Assembly (NCBI GenBank): GCA_002418285.1 | Contig: DIDT01000045.1 | Location: 138,087-202,086, forward strand | DNA: 64,000 bases | Source of the DNA: Phycisphaerales bacterium UBA5793 | Lineage (GTDB): Bacteria; Planctomycetota; Phycisphaerae; Phycisphaerales; UBA5793 | Direction of reading: 5' to 3' | Position numbers and translations under genes: made by a program | The notes under the pieces: model-generated | What the model saw: the letters and a program-made list of their open reading frames with translations, nothing else | Databases searched by the model: none | Told to the model about the DNA's origin: nothing | Part shown: piece after piece, positions 25,875 through 33,723 of the stretch | Layout of the letters: each line of letters begins with the position of its first letter | Numbering within the stretch: the first letter of the stretch is position 1

Positions 25875-26855
25875 TTAGACCGGCTCCTCGCCTGCCGGCA
25901 CGTACGCCGTCGCATCCAGCGTCTTGACTCGATCTCGAAACTCCGCTTGGAATGCTTCGAGCGTCTGGCGCATCGTTTCATGCATGCTTGGCCACTGGCT
26001 CCGGTCGGAGGGATCCCGATTCTCAAACGTTCGCCGGATGTGGCTCTCCTTCTTTTCAGGCAGTTCGCGCCACTCCAGATCGCGGCCGAGTCGTTCCTCG
26101 ATCACGTCCTTCTCCTGCCTGAGCAGATGGAAGTGAGCCAGACGATCAGGCTCGCTCAGCACCAATTGCACAATCATCGATTTGTTGGTAACGCCGATCA
26201 CCGCGCACAACCAGAAATTGCTACGGCCGATCGAGAAAGTGGTCCAAGTGTCCGGGGATGGCTTTCCAGCCTTTAGAGATGAGCCATGATCCAACAGGAA
26301 CTGCCGAAACGAAGTCCAGTACTCGAGATAAACTCTTCCGGTCTCTGTCAACTCTGTTCTGGAAATCGCACTCGCTTTCGTCCACTCATTGGGCTTGGCG
26401 ACGATGTTGAATTTCGGCGCCGCCGGTGAGTTGCCGATCCGCCAGACCTCGATCTCAAGGCCGAAAAGATTCACATGATCGCTGGTCTCGCGATTCAACC
26501 AGTCGAGTGCGGCGCGGTGTTCCTCGGTGAACTTCCTCGCGATCCAGACGATCGTCACCGCGTCGAGCCCGGCCGCGTAAGTGAGCAGTTGGCCAAGATG
26601 GCAGTGGTCGGTCTTTTCGAGTTGATTCTCGATGAGCACCCACGTGCCGTTTGACGTGTCCTTGCAGAGGATGTCCGCTCGAAATGGTCCGACGTCTTTC
26701 TCCTGAGCTTCGCATTCGAGTTCGATCCCGATCGTCTCGCCGAGGAGTTTGAGATTCTCCTCACGAGCCAGCCACGGCGTAAAGTCGCCGGATTCGCTTT
26801 GCCATGCATCGCGCAACTCCACCGATTCAAGTCTTCCCAGCGGTTCGCGCGCCAT
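25875..26855 (-). CDS. DUF4268-type protein with nuclease-like N-terminal domain
   Basis: The 326-aa protein has an N-terminal PD-(D/E)XK-like domain (VGPFRADILCKD, WVLIENQLEKTDHCHLGQL, TYAAGLDAVTIVWIA) with a glutamine in place of the usual lysine after the glutamate (ENQ), and a C-terminal region with IGRSNFWLCAVIGVTNK and ERLGRDLEWRELPEKKESH, as in DUF4268 proteins. The molecular function of this family is not established; it is often near restriction genes. ATG 26855 has AGGAG 5 bases upstream. It is 52 bases after the small PD-(D/E)XK gene. Confidence 0.7.
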   Translation of the reverse strand: MAREPLGRLESVELRDAWQSESGDFTPWLAREENLKLLGETIGIELECEAQEKDVGPFRADILCKDTSNGTWVLIENQLEKTDHCHLGQLLTYAAGLDAVTIVWIARKFTEEHRAALDWLNRETSDHVNLFGLEIEVWRIGNSPAAPKFNIVAKPNEWTKASAISRTELTETGRVYLEYWTSFRQFLLDHGSSLKAGKPSPDTWTTFSIGRSNFWLCAVIGVTNKSMIVQLVLSEPDRLAHFHLLRQEKDVIEERLGRDLEWRELPEKKESHIRRTFENRDPSDRSQWPSMHETMRQTLEAFQAEFRDRVKTLDATAYVPAGEEPV

Positions 26856-26907
26856 TGATGCTCCTCTCCAGGCGATCGGACAATCGTCTTTGCCGACTGG
26901 CTCTCGA

Positions 26908-27342
26908 CTAACTCCCGACGAATAGTTGTACGCCATGCCGTGTCGAGTCGTCAAACTCCCACAGTTCAACGCCAGCCGGAATCAGGTGACTGTACCTTCG
27001 AAGGTAGTGTGCGGCGAGGGACTCGCCAGCCCGAGTTGATCGCAGCACAACGAGCATCTTTCGGTACTCCCGCGGGGCGCAGGCAAAGTAGTGCATGGCT
27101 TCGTTCCAGACAGTGAGTTTGGCGCTCGGTGCGTTGCCGCCATCTGTCCAGGTGTGGCACTTGCACTCAACCAATGTCGGCGGGTCGGTACAGCCAAGGT
27201 CGAACTTGTGGGCACGGCGCTCAGACGTTGCACCGACATGGACGACGAGGTTCTGTGTTGTACGGATTCCGATGGTCGTCAGCCAGTCCTGCACGGCTAG
27301 TTCGAACGCAGCGCCTCGGCGTGGGTTGTCGGAGTTGGCCAT
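26908..27342 (-). CDS. Small PD-(D/E)XK-fold protein
   Basis: The 144-aa protein shows the nuclease-fold pattern FELAVQDWL (helix with conserved E), AHKFDLGC (catalytic D) and LVECKCHTW (ExK), followed by a helix and strand typical of restriction-endonuclease-like folds. No other domain is present, so it may be a stand-alone nuclease or an inactive partner. ATG 27342 has GAGGTGA upstream; an earlier ATG at 27363 has a badly spaced site. It is 33 bases after the CBS-HEPN gene, in the same orientation. Confidence 0.6.
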   Translation of the reverse strand: MANSDNPRRGAAFELAVQDWLTTIGIRTTQNLVVHVGATSERRAHKFDLGCTDPPTLVECKCHTWTDGGNAPSAKLTVWNEAMHYFACAPREYRKMLVVLRSTRAGESLAAHYLRRYSHLIPAGVELWEFDDSTRHGVQLFVGS

Positions 27343-27375
27343 CAGTCTCACCTCAGTGGTCATCCCCTTCTTTGT

Positions 27376-28419
27376 TCATCCCATCGACTGGAGCTGATCT
27401 AGACACTTCGCAAATCGGCGCAAAGATTCGAGTGCGGCATCATCGATGCCATCAGGATCGAAGTGCATCACATCATTCCGAATCTGACGAATGTTGTCGA
27501 GTTCGCTGATAAAGGACTTGCGATCAAGCCCCAATCTGAGCTTGCTCCAATTCGCTGGTTTCTCCAGCAAACGCAGGTACTCGCCAAAGGTCAGGTCGCC
27601 CGCAGATTCCACCTCTCGTTCAGGGTCATCGGGGTCTTTTGCGCTCACGAGGTCGGAAGGATTGAACCGGCCTTCAATGAAATGCCTCAGAGAAGTCTCA
27701 ATGTCTCCAAGCAGCAGGAACGGCTCCGCGAGTGCCCGAAACTGGTCGTTGACGTCGGCGGCAGTGACAATGCCGGAAATGATATTGACATCGTCTCGCA
27801 CCAGTACGACATCATGTTGAGCGATGATCACAATGACATCGAACATCGATGCCGACGCAGGAACGACATGATGCGGCTCCGAACAGTCCTGGACCGTTTC
27901 GCACTTCTTCCCAAGAGCAAGTTTGCGTCCCAAAGACCGCCAACTGATCATGCCTTTGACATCGCGCTCAGACGTCATGATTGGCAATTGCGAAAAATCA
28001 TGGAGTAGCATGAGCGTGACCGCCTTGTCAACCGTCTCTGTCGGCGCCACTCTGATGGGCTTGGTGATCGCTGCCTTGAGTCTACTGATTCGGTGTGCCG
28101 GGTCGATGCGCGTAGTCGAGGCACCTTCGCCAGCGCTCGTATCACTCTTCGTGACTACCCCCGCACCCCCTTTGCCGCCCGATTCGATGGCTGACTTCAC
28201 GACCTGTCTAAGGGAAACAGTTGCGTCGATGTACACGCTCTCGAAGTCAGGTGAAGTCTCAACGTCGTTCTTTGCCAGATCGCGACGAATAATCTTCACG
28301 ATCCACTTTCCGCGCCGCTCCCAGCCGTACCAGCCGAGCAACTGTCGTACGGTAAACTTCGGAGTCCGACCTTCTTTCAGATCGGCAACGGCTTGCTTCA
28401 TGTCCTTCGGAGTTGCCAC
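27376..28419 (-). CDS. CBS-pair protein with C-terminal HEPN-like RNase motif
   Basis: The 347-aa protein has an N-terminal wing-like region (FTVRQLLGWYGWERRGKWIV, ending DFESVYID), a tandem CBS pair (about 115-225: RVAPTETVDKAVTLMLLHD, LPIMTSERDVKGMISWRSL, VVLVRDDVNIISGIVTAADV) and a C-terminal helical domain with RQIRNDVMHF. R314 and H319 form Rx4H, the catalytic signature of HEPN ribonucleases. CBS pairs bind adenine nucleotides, so this may be a nucleotide-gated RNase (inference). The start is GTG 28419 with AAGGA about 11 bases upstream. It heads a possible three-gene unit with the PD-(D/E)XK and DUF4268 genes. Confidence 0.65.
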   Translation of the reverse strand: MATPKDMKQAVADLKEGRTPKFTVRQLLGWYGWERRGKWIVKIIRRDLAKNDVETSPDFESVYIDATVSLRQVVKSAIESGGKGGAGVVTKSDTSAGEGASTTRIDPAHRISRLKAAITKPIRVAPTETVDKAVTLMLLHDFSQLPIMTSERDVKGMISWRSLGRKLALGKKCETVQDCSEPHHVVPASASMFDVIVIIAQHDVVLVRDDVNIISGIVTAADVNDQFRALAEPFLLLGDIETSLRHFIEGRFNPSDLVSAKDPDDPEREVESAGDLTFGEYLRLLEKPANWSKLRLGLDRKSFISELDNIRQIRNDVMHFDPDGIDDAALESLRRFAKCLDQLQSMG

Positions 28420-28571
28420 GTTCTAGACGTCCTTCGAGAATGTCGCCAAGCCTCGGAGGTTTCACGATCGGAACCCTCGCTGGTCTCGATTGTCGTCTCG
28501 AGACGCAATGGCATTCTACCCCCAAGTCACCAGAGCGAAGCGCTGTCGTCTCACGGCAAGCCAGCGCGGCG

Positions 28572-29009
28572 TTAGGAGTTCGGTGTCCTCCAGAGCATCG
28601 CAATCGCCCGCTCGATCTGATCTTTCCAATCAGGGTCATCAACTGAGCCCCTGGCAACCTCGATTACATCCTCCAGGGTGTCATTTGGGTTCTTCGCCAG
28701 GTGCTCGCGAAGCATCGGTTTGCAGATCGTCAAGAACTGAGTCGGCGGAGAATCGTACAAGCTAGCTGGTATCCCGTCATCGGAAAGGGGGCGCATGGGG
28801 CCGGGGTCTTCGTCCCAATTGACAAAAGACCGCTTCATACAGTCTGCGCAGTCAAGTGCGATCGAAAACGCGCCAGGTTCATTCTCGAAGTAGAAAGCGA
28901 CACTGTCGCCGAACATTGGCCAATGCTTGGGTGGGACCAGGGTAGAGCAGTGATTGCAACAGACGACTGCTGCGAACTGGGAGCGGACTCTCATCGTGGG
29001 GGCATCCAT
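28572..29009 (-). CDS. Hypothetical protein with zinc-binding cysteine pairs
   Basis: A 145-aa protein with two cysteine pairs near the N-terminus (VVCCNHCSTL and LDCADCMKRS), which probably bind zinc. The rest is acidic with no known domain (FVNWDEDPGPMRPLSDDG, then AKNPNDTLEDVIEVARG). ATG 29009 has GGAG 9 bases upstream. It lies between the CBS-HEPN gene and the FRG operon, in the same orientation. Confidence 0.55.
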   Translation of the reverse strand: MDAPTMRVRSQFAAVVCCNHCSTLVPPKHWPMFGDSVAFYFENEPGAFSIALDCADCMKRSFVNWDEDPGPMRPLSDDGIPASLYDSPPTQFLTICKPMLREHLAKNPNDTLEDVIEVARGSVDDPDWKDQIERAIAMLWRTPNS

Positions 29010-29065
29010 TCCAATTCGACTCCTGTCTTGGCATCAGTGATGAGGGCCCCCGACCAGCCGCCGGG

Positions 29066-29203
29066 TTATCCGATGACTTTGTCGATTTCCTTCATGATGC
29101 GGGTGATGTCTTCACTGGCACCGGCCGTCGTCTCGTAGTTGGCGATATCTTCGCCCGCAGGATGCGATCGAGATGTTCCTTGAGTGGACAGGGTACTCCC
29201 CAT
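29066..29203 (-). CDS. Possible 45-aa protein after the FRG gene
   Basis: A short leftward frame that overlaps no other strong gene and ends ASEDITRIMKEIDKVIG. The last 25 codons look coding (GAC ATC ACC CGC ATC ATG), but there is no clear ribosome binding site and the first residues are low complexity. It may be a small partner of the FRG gene or a leftover 3' end. Confidence 0.3.
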   Translation of the reverse strand: MGSTLSTQGTSRSHPAGEDIANYETTAGASEDITRIMKEIDKVIG

Positions 29204-29228
29204 CAATGCTGTGTTCACAAGCGAGAGA

Positions 29229-29957
29229 TCAATCGCCGGCTTCGTCCAGAGAGCATGTGTGCTTCCACTGGATGTGGCGGCACAGCCCATCAAGGTCGGG
29301 ATAGAGGGTTGCTCGATTGATCCCGCATCGGTCGAGGTGATAGCGCAAGTCCGCAAAGATGGAGGCAGGAATGGTGATCTTCGTGAGGCGGTCAGCCAGC
29401 GGGCTCATTTGCATTATTTCAAGTCCCTTGCCATCGGCACTTGGCGCATGGACGGTAAACCACCCGGCTTGGGCGACCAGGCGCCGGGTGATGTGCGAAG
29501 GCCTCAGGAGGCGTGTGGAACTCACGTTGAACGGCTCCTCCTCCCCGGCTCGATCTACCAGGAGATCATCCGCAAAGTTGAACGCCCAAACGACTCCCGG
29601 TTTCCCAGTCCGTGCGGGATGCTCCACAGCAAACCACAGCGCCGCAAGTGGATTTTGCGACCAGTCGAGCAGCCGCGTGGGCAAGCCATGATGTTGCGCA
29701 ATTATCAGCAGATCCCACTGGGACCGTACCGTCATCGCAAGATAGGGAACTGCCTCAAGTCCAAACTGCTCGAACATTCGCCGCTCAGAGGCGAGCACTC
29801 CGTCGTGAAGTTGGAGATCCGGCCGTGCCACCTTGGGGAGCAGGTCTTGATCCTCGCTCTGTCCGCGAAAGAGCCACCTCTCGCCATCACACTTGTCACT
29901 GAGAAACGCCGCGTAGTCCGTGAAACTCGCAATGGACAGTTCCTTCCACTTGGTCAT
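29229..29957 (-). CDS. FRG-domain protein
   Basis: The 242-aa protein carries the FRG domain signature: WLFRGQSEDQDLLPKV near the N-terminus and IIAQHHGLPTRLLDWSQNPL with ALWFAVEH in the middle. The domain is named after its F-R-G residues; its biochemical role is not established, but such genes are often found in defence and mobile regions. The length is typical. The start overlaps the stop of the 29954-30556 gene by four bases, so it is the last firm gene of a coupled operon with the methylase and helicase. Confidence 0.8.
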   Translation of the reverse strand: MTKWKELSIASFTDYAAFLSDKCDGERWLFRGQSEDQDLLPKVARPDLQLHDGVLASERRMFEQFGLEAVPYLAMTVRSQWDLLIIAQHHGLPTRLLDWSQNPLAALWFAVEHPARTGKPGVVWAFNFADDLLVDRAGEEEPFNVSSTRLLRPSHITRRLVAQAGWFTVHAPSADGKGLEIMQMSPLADRLTKITIPASIFADLRYHLDRCGINRATLYPDLDGLCRHIQWKHTCSLDEAGD

Positions 29958-30556
29958 TGCGCTCTCCGAACCATGTTGCCATCATACTCGAATTCACCCG
30001 GGCGGAGGAGGCCGGTGAGGGCGCTTTTGAAGGCGGCCTTGATCTTGGCACCGGTGCGTTCGAAGCCGAGGTGGCGGGCGGCGAGGGTGATTGCATCGCG
30101 GCGCGTGGTCCAGGTGCGGCCGACGACGCTGAGCAGAGTCTTCTTGAGCAGGTCTCGCGGATAGTCTGCAATGCTCCGGCAATCGGGGTACACCAGCCCC
30201 GATTCGGCGACGATGATGCCACGCTGTGAGGCCGCACGCAAAGCGTTGTCGATCGCTTTGCCGATGCCGGCGGTTACGCGCTGCCGACCGAGTTCCGCAG
30301 TCACCTGTCGAAAGAAGTCATCCCGATCAGTCCCTTCGGCGCCGACGCCGCCTGCAGCGCGACGGATGGCGATCATCATCTCCGCCGTATCAATTTCTGC
30401 CGGTTCAATATCCGATTCGGTGACGGAACGCTTGCGTGGGAACGTTAGCCGCGGCGGAGCCGGGCGATCCGGCTTGAGTGCCCAATCTGGTTTGGACGTA
30501 GTTTCGGAATGGTTGGAATCTGAGGCTGCACCGACCGTGGCTCGCGAAGCCATCAT
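29954..30556 (-). CDS. Hypothetical protein of the helicase-methylase operon
   Basis: A 200-aa protein overlapping its upstream neighbour (methylase) and downstream neighbour (FRG gene) by four bases each, so it is translated together with both. Residues about 60-130 (FFRQVTAELGRQRVTAGIGK, then ALRAASQRGIIVAESG) look like a helix-turn-helix type fold similar to the C-terminal domains of some restriction helicases. The N-terminal 50 residues are polar and likely unstructured. It may be a specificity or coupling subunit (inference). Confidence 0.6.
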   Translation of the reverse strand: MMASRATVGAASDSNHSETTSKPDWALKPDRPAPPRLTFPRKRSVTESDIEPAEIDTAEMMIAIRRAAGGVGAEGTDRDDFFRQVTAELGRQRVTAGIGKAIDNALRAASQRGIIVAESGLVYPDCRSIADYPRDLLKKTLLSVVGRTWTTRRDAITLAARHLGFERTGAKIKAAFKSALTGLLRPGEFEYDGNMVRRAQ

Positions 30557-33500
30557 GCTTTTGGGAGAGCGACGCCCATCTCCTCCAAGTTGTATATGCC
30601 TGCGATGGTGCTGTCGATACGCGATTGAATGTCTCGAACTCGTGACGCGGATTGTTCGGGCAGCGGCACACCGTTCTTAGCGTACTCAGCCTGGATCTCA
30701 GTCACAAGATTCTCCAAACGTGACTTTTCGGATTCCAGTGGGATCGCGATGGGCAACCGATTGACGATCGTGGTCTTGACTTGGGCCAGCGTCCGCCCTT
30801 CTTCCTGGGTGATCGTGTGGTAGATCTGGCGAATCGTTGCCGAGTTCAGTACAGCCAGGAGGTACTTGTATGACAGATTGAGTGCCCTACCCCTCGCTGT
30901 GAGCAACAGCGTGTGAAGCGTATTATCGGTGTAAATACGTTCCTTGCCTTGCGAGATGTACCCTACAAACGGTTCATCCTCTGTCTGGCGCATCAGTAAG
31001 CGTTCGCTTACATGATGATTCTCAACCGGGCCGCAGAAGTGCCAATACTCGCCTCGCGCAGACGGTTTGCCGCCACGGCCGATCCCCATTCGATTCTCTC
31101 TTGGTACATAATCGACATCGACATACCTGTACTTCGCCCCCGGCGCATTCCAGAACGACCAGTACTTCACAATCTGCTTGCCCTGAAGCAGCTTGGGTAG
31201 GTGTTCGCCGACGCGTTGATCACGAAAGAACAATCGTTCGCGCACATTACCGCTATGAATGCCTGTGTCTAGTGCGGGAGCGACGAGAGACAGCGGCGCA
31301 AACTTCCGATCATCGATGGTCACGACTGAAGATGCAGCCAGCAGACCGGCGAAAAGCAGTCGATTCTTGGCCGTCGGCTCGAAGAACATACAGGCGAATG
31401 CCGAGCGGTATTCCTGCGCCGGCACGCTCAGTCCGGCGGCAAGCATCTGACGACCAGCTGTTAGAGCTTTAGTTGTTGTCTTTCGCAGGCTGACAAAGCC
31501 AATCTGCGAATTTGAACTTGCGGGTTGGTTCTTGAGTATGCAGATCCCCGAAAACACGGTCGCTTCAAAGACATCCGGTCCCATTGGTATCAGCCAATAG
31601 ACTTCCTTATCCAACAATCGCTTCCGCAGAAACTCCTTGGTTGTGTTCGTCAAGTAGGTGTTGGATGTGATTGCCGCGAGCATCCCGCTCTCGCCGAGAA
31701 GCTGGATCGCGCGGAACATAAAGTGAATGTACAGGTCATTCTTGAATCCGTAGTGCGGCTTCATCTGATTCATGTAGGCCGCGAACTCGTCGCGCTTGTC
31801 GCCGGGCACCCGATTGGCCGAGAGGTAGGGTGGATTCATTAGCAGGATGTCGAAGCCGCCCCGATCGTACGCAAATGCTTCCGCAAACTGAATCCGATAG
31901 TCGATTACGTCACCAGAAAGCGCAGAACGCGCGGCCGCCGCAAGTCGTGCTTCCTCCAACTTGATCTGGTGGCCCAACGCTGCCTTTTCTGTTGCGTGGG
32001 CTTGAAAGTGCTTGCGCTTTAGTGCGACAAGCACATCCGCTTGGAGACGCAGCCGCTCGCGAAATAGATCCGGCATCTCTTGCGGACTCGGACCGAGCAA
32101 CGAGTCACCGGTTTCAATTTTGAAGTCGAGATTGGGCAGCGGGACAGGCTGATCGGCCTCGACGGCTAGGGACAACCAGAGTCGGAGTTTCGCAATCTCT
32201 GTGGCAAAGGGATCGATGTCCACGCCGTACAGATTGTGACTGATGATGTGGAGTTTCAATTCGTAGAGGAAGCCGGGATCAGCGACAATCTTCTCACTCT
32301 GGAGCGATCGGCGGATCGCAATTAACTCTTGCATCAGACCGAGCAGGTAGGCACCGGAACCACACGCGGGGTCCACAGCCCTGAGGGATTCGAGCGCCTC
32401 AATGACCGCTTTGGCGTGGCCTTCATTGAGACCGGTCGGATCATGATCGTCCACGAGTTTCGCGATAGCGTCCTGAGGCGCCTTGACTCGATCGGCGAGA
32501 TGTCCTTTGAGCGCCTCGCGGCACATGAACGCGACGACTGGGCGGGGCGTGTAGTACGATCCGGATTCATGCCGACCCGTAACCAGTTCCTCGAAGACCT
32601 TGCCGAGCATTTCCGGATCAACGGCGACCTCGATGTCCAGGGGCGTGGATTCCTCGACAGTGAAGTTGTAGCGGTAGAAGAGCCCGCCCTGGCCGATGAT
32701 GGGCTTGAAGACCGTGTCGGGGAGGTCAGACATCTTCCTGTCGAGATCAGATTCCTCGAACAGTCCACCGTTCAGCATCGGGACCGAGCCATAGGCGTCG
32801 GTTTTCTGCTTTCCCTCCTCCGCAAGGCCTTCGAGGAACAGCGGGCGAATCCGAGAGGCGTAGAGTGATCGCTTCCCGATGCCGCCGGCGGCTCCAAGGG
32901 TTGCGAGATAGCGAGTGCCCTTCTGGCCCGGAAACCTGAGCCAGCCTTTGCGCTCGATGAAGCGCAGGAACATCAGGCGATTGAACAAGGATTGTGTGAA
33001 GAGCCGGAGTTCGACACCCTTGAGCAACGTCTGCGCGGCGATGATGTCCTCCACGCCTTGGAAAACTCTGCGGTAGTCCTGATAGAAGTGCCTCGTGACC
33101 TTCTCGACATCAAACGCGGGTGACCAGGCCGCCAACCACTGCTCCTGAGTGGTTGGCATCTTGTCCGGCCACTCGAGTGCGCGCAGGTTGAACTCGCAAA
33201 TAGTGCGAACGGCGTCGAGATCATCCGGACCCCATCCGAATGAAGCCATCGGCGCCGTGTGTGATCCCTCCGGCGCCGGCTTGAAGTGAGCGAACCGGTA
33301 TCGCTCATATTTGTGACTGCAGATGAACAGCAGGTTATCCTCACTGAAGCGAGGGAGATTCGCGGTCGTTCCCGCTCGCCCCCTGCGCACCAGACCCTGG
33401 AGGACTCTTCGCAGCACGCCAGTCATTCCCCGCCCCGTCGTGAATACCTCGGGGTTGGCAAACTCCATGACGAAGATGCCCCAGGGATTGCCCGGAAGGA

Positions 33501-33708
33501 TGATTTGATAGGCCTTGCCGCCGACAATCTTGGCATTGAGCCCTGCGGAGCGGAGTTCGTCCTCAGTCCACTCATAGGCGATGTCGTCAATGACCTCGGC
33601 GCTCTCGTTCACCGGCCAGCCAAGCGTATCGATGAGCAACTGCTGGACGAATGACTTCTGATCTTTGACGGAGTGGAGGATCGATTCGATTCGGACTGGA
33701 TCAAGCAT
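30553..33708 (-). CDS. Eco57I-class DNA adenine methylase (type IIG/PglX-like)
   Basis: The 1051-aa protein has an N-terminal region (about 1-340) of the large restriction-methylase type, methyltransferase motif I AVDPACGSGAYLLG (about 444-457), motif IV NPPY (625-628) in FDILLMNPPYLSANR, and a C-terminal target-recognition region (about 830-1010, with NRMGIGRGGKPSARGEYW and VKTTIVNRLPIAIPLE). The reaction is N6-adenine methylation of DNA. No separate nuclease motif is clear in the N-terminus. It lies 15 bases after the helicase gene. The pairing suggests a DISARM- or Hma-like helicase-methylase defence system (inference). Confidence 0.85.
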   Translation of the reverse strand: MLDPVRIESILHSVKDQKSFVQQLLIDTLGWPVNESAEVIDDIAYEWTEDELRSAGLNAKIVGGKAYQIILPGNPWGIFVMEFANPEVFTTGRGMTGVLRRVLQGLVRRGRAGTTANLPRFSEDNLLFICSHKYERYRFAHFKPAPEGSHTAPMASFGWGPDDLDAVRTICEFNLRALEWPDKMPTTQEQWLAAWSPAFDVEKVTRHFYQDYRRVFQGVEDIIAAQTLLKGVELRLFTQSLFNRLMFLRFIERKGWLRFPGQKGTRYLATLGAAGGIGKRSLYASRIRPLFLEGLAEEGKQKTDAYGSVPMLNGGLFEESDLDRKMSDLPDTVFKPIIGQGGLFYRYNFTVEESTPLDIEVAVDPEMLGKVFEELVTGRHESGSYYTPRPVVAFMCREALKGHLADRVKAPQDAIAKLVDDHDPTGLNEGHAKAVIEALESLRAVDPACGSGAYLLGLMQELIAIRRSLQSEKIVADPGFLYELKLHIISHNLYGVDIDPFATEIAKLRLWLSLAVEADQPVPLPNLDFKIETGDSLLGPSPQEMPDLFRERLRLQADVLVALKRKHFQAHATEKAALGHQIKLEEARLAAAARSALSGDVIDYRIQFAEAFAYDRGGFDILLMNPPYLSANRVPGDKRDEFAAYMNQMKPHYGFKNDLYIHFMFRAIQLLGESGMLAAITSNTYLTNTTKEFLRKRLLDKEVYWLIPMGPDVFEATVFSGICILKNQPASSNSQIGFVSLRKTTTKALTAGRQMLAAGLSVPAQEYRSAFACMFFEPTAKNRLLFAGLLAASSVVTIDDRKFAPLSLVAPALDTGIHSGNVRERLFFRDQRVGEHLPKLLQGKQIVKYWSFWNAPGAKYRYVDVDYVPRENRMGIGRGGKPSARGEYWHFCGPVENHHVSERLLMRQTEDEPFVGYISQGKERIYTDNTLHTLLLTARGRALNLSYKYLLAVLNSATIRQIYHTITQEEGRTLAQVKTTIVNRLPIAIPLESEKSRLENLVTEIQAEYAKNGVPLPEQSASRVRDIQSRIDSTIAGIYNLEEMGVALPKA

Positions 33709-33723
33709 CTGCGACTCCGGGGA

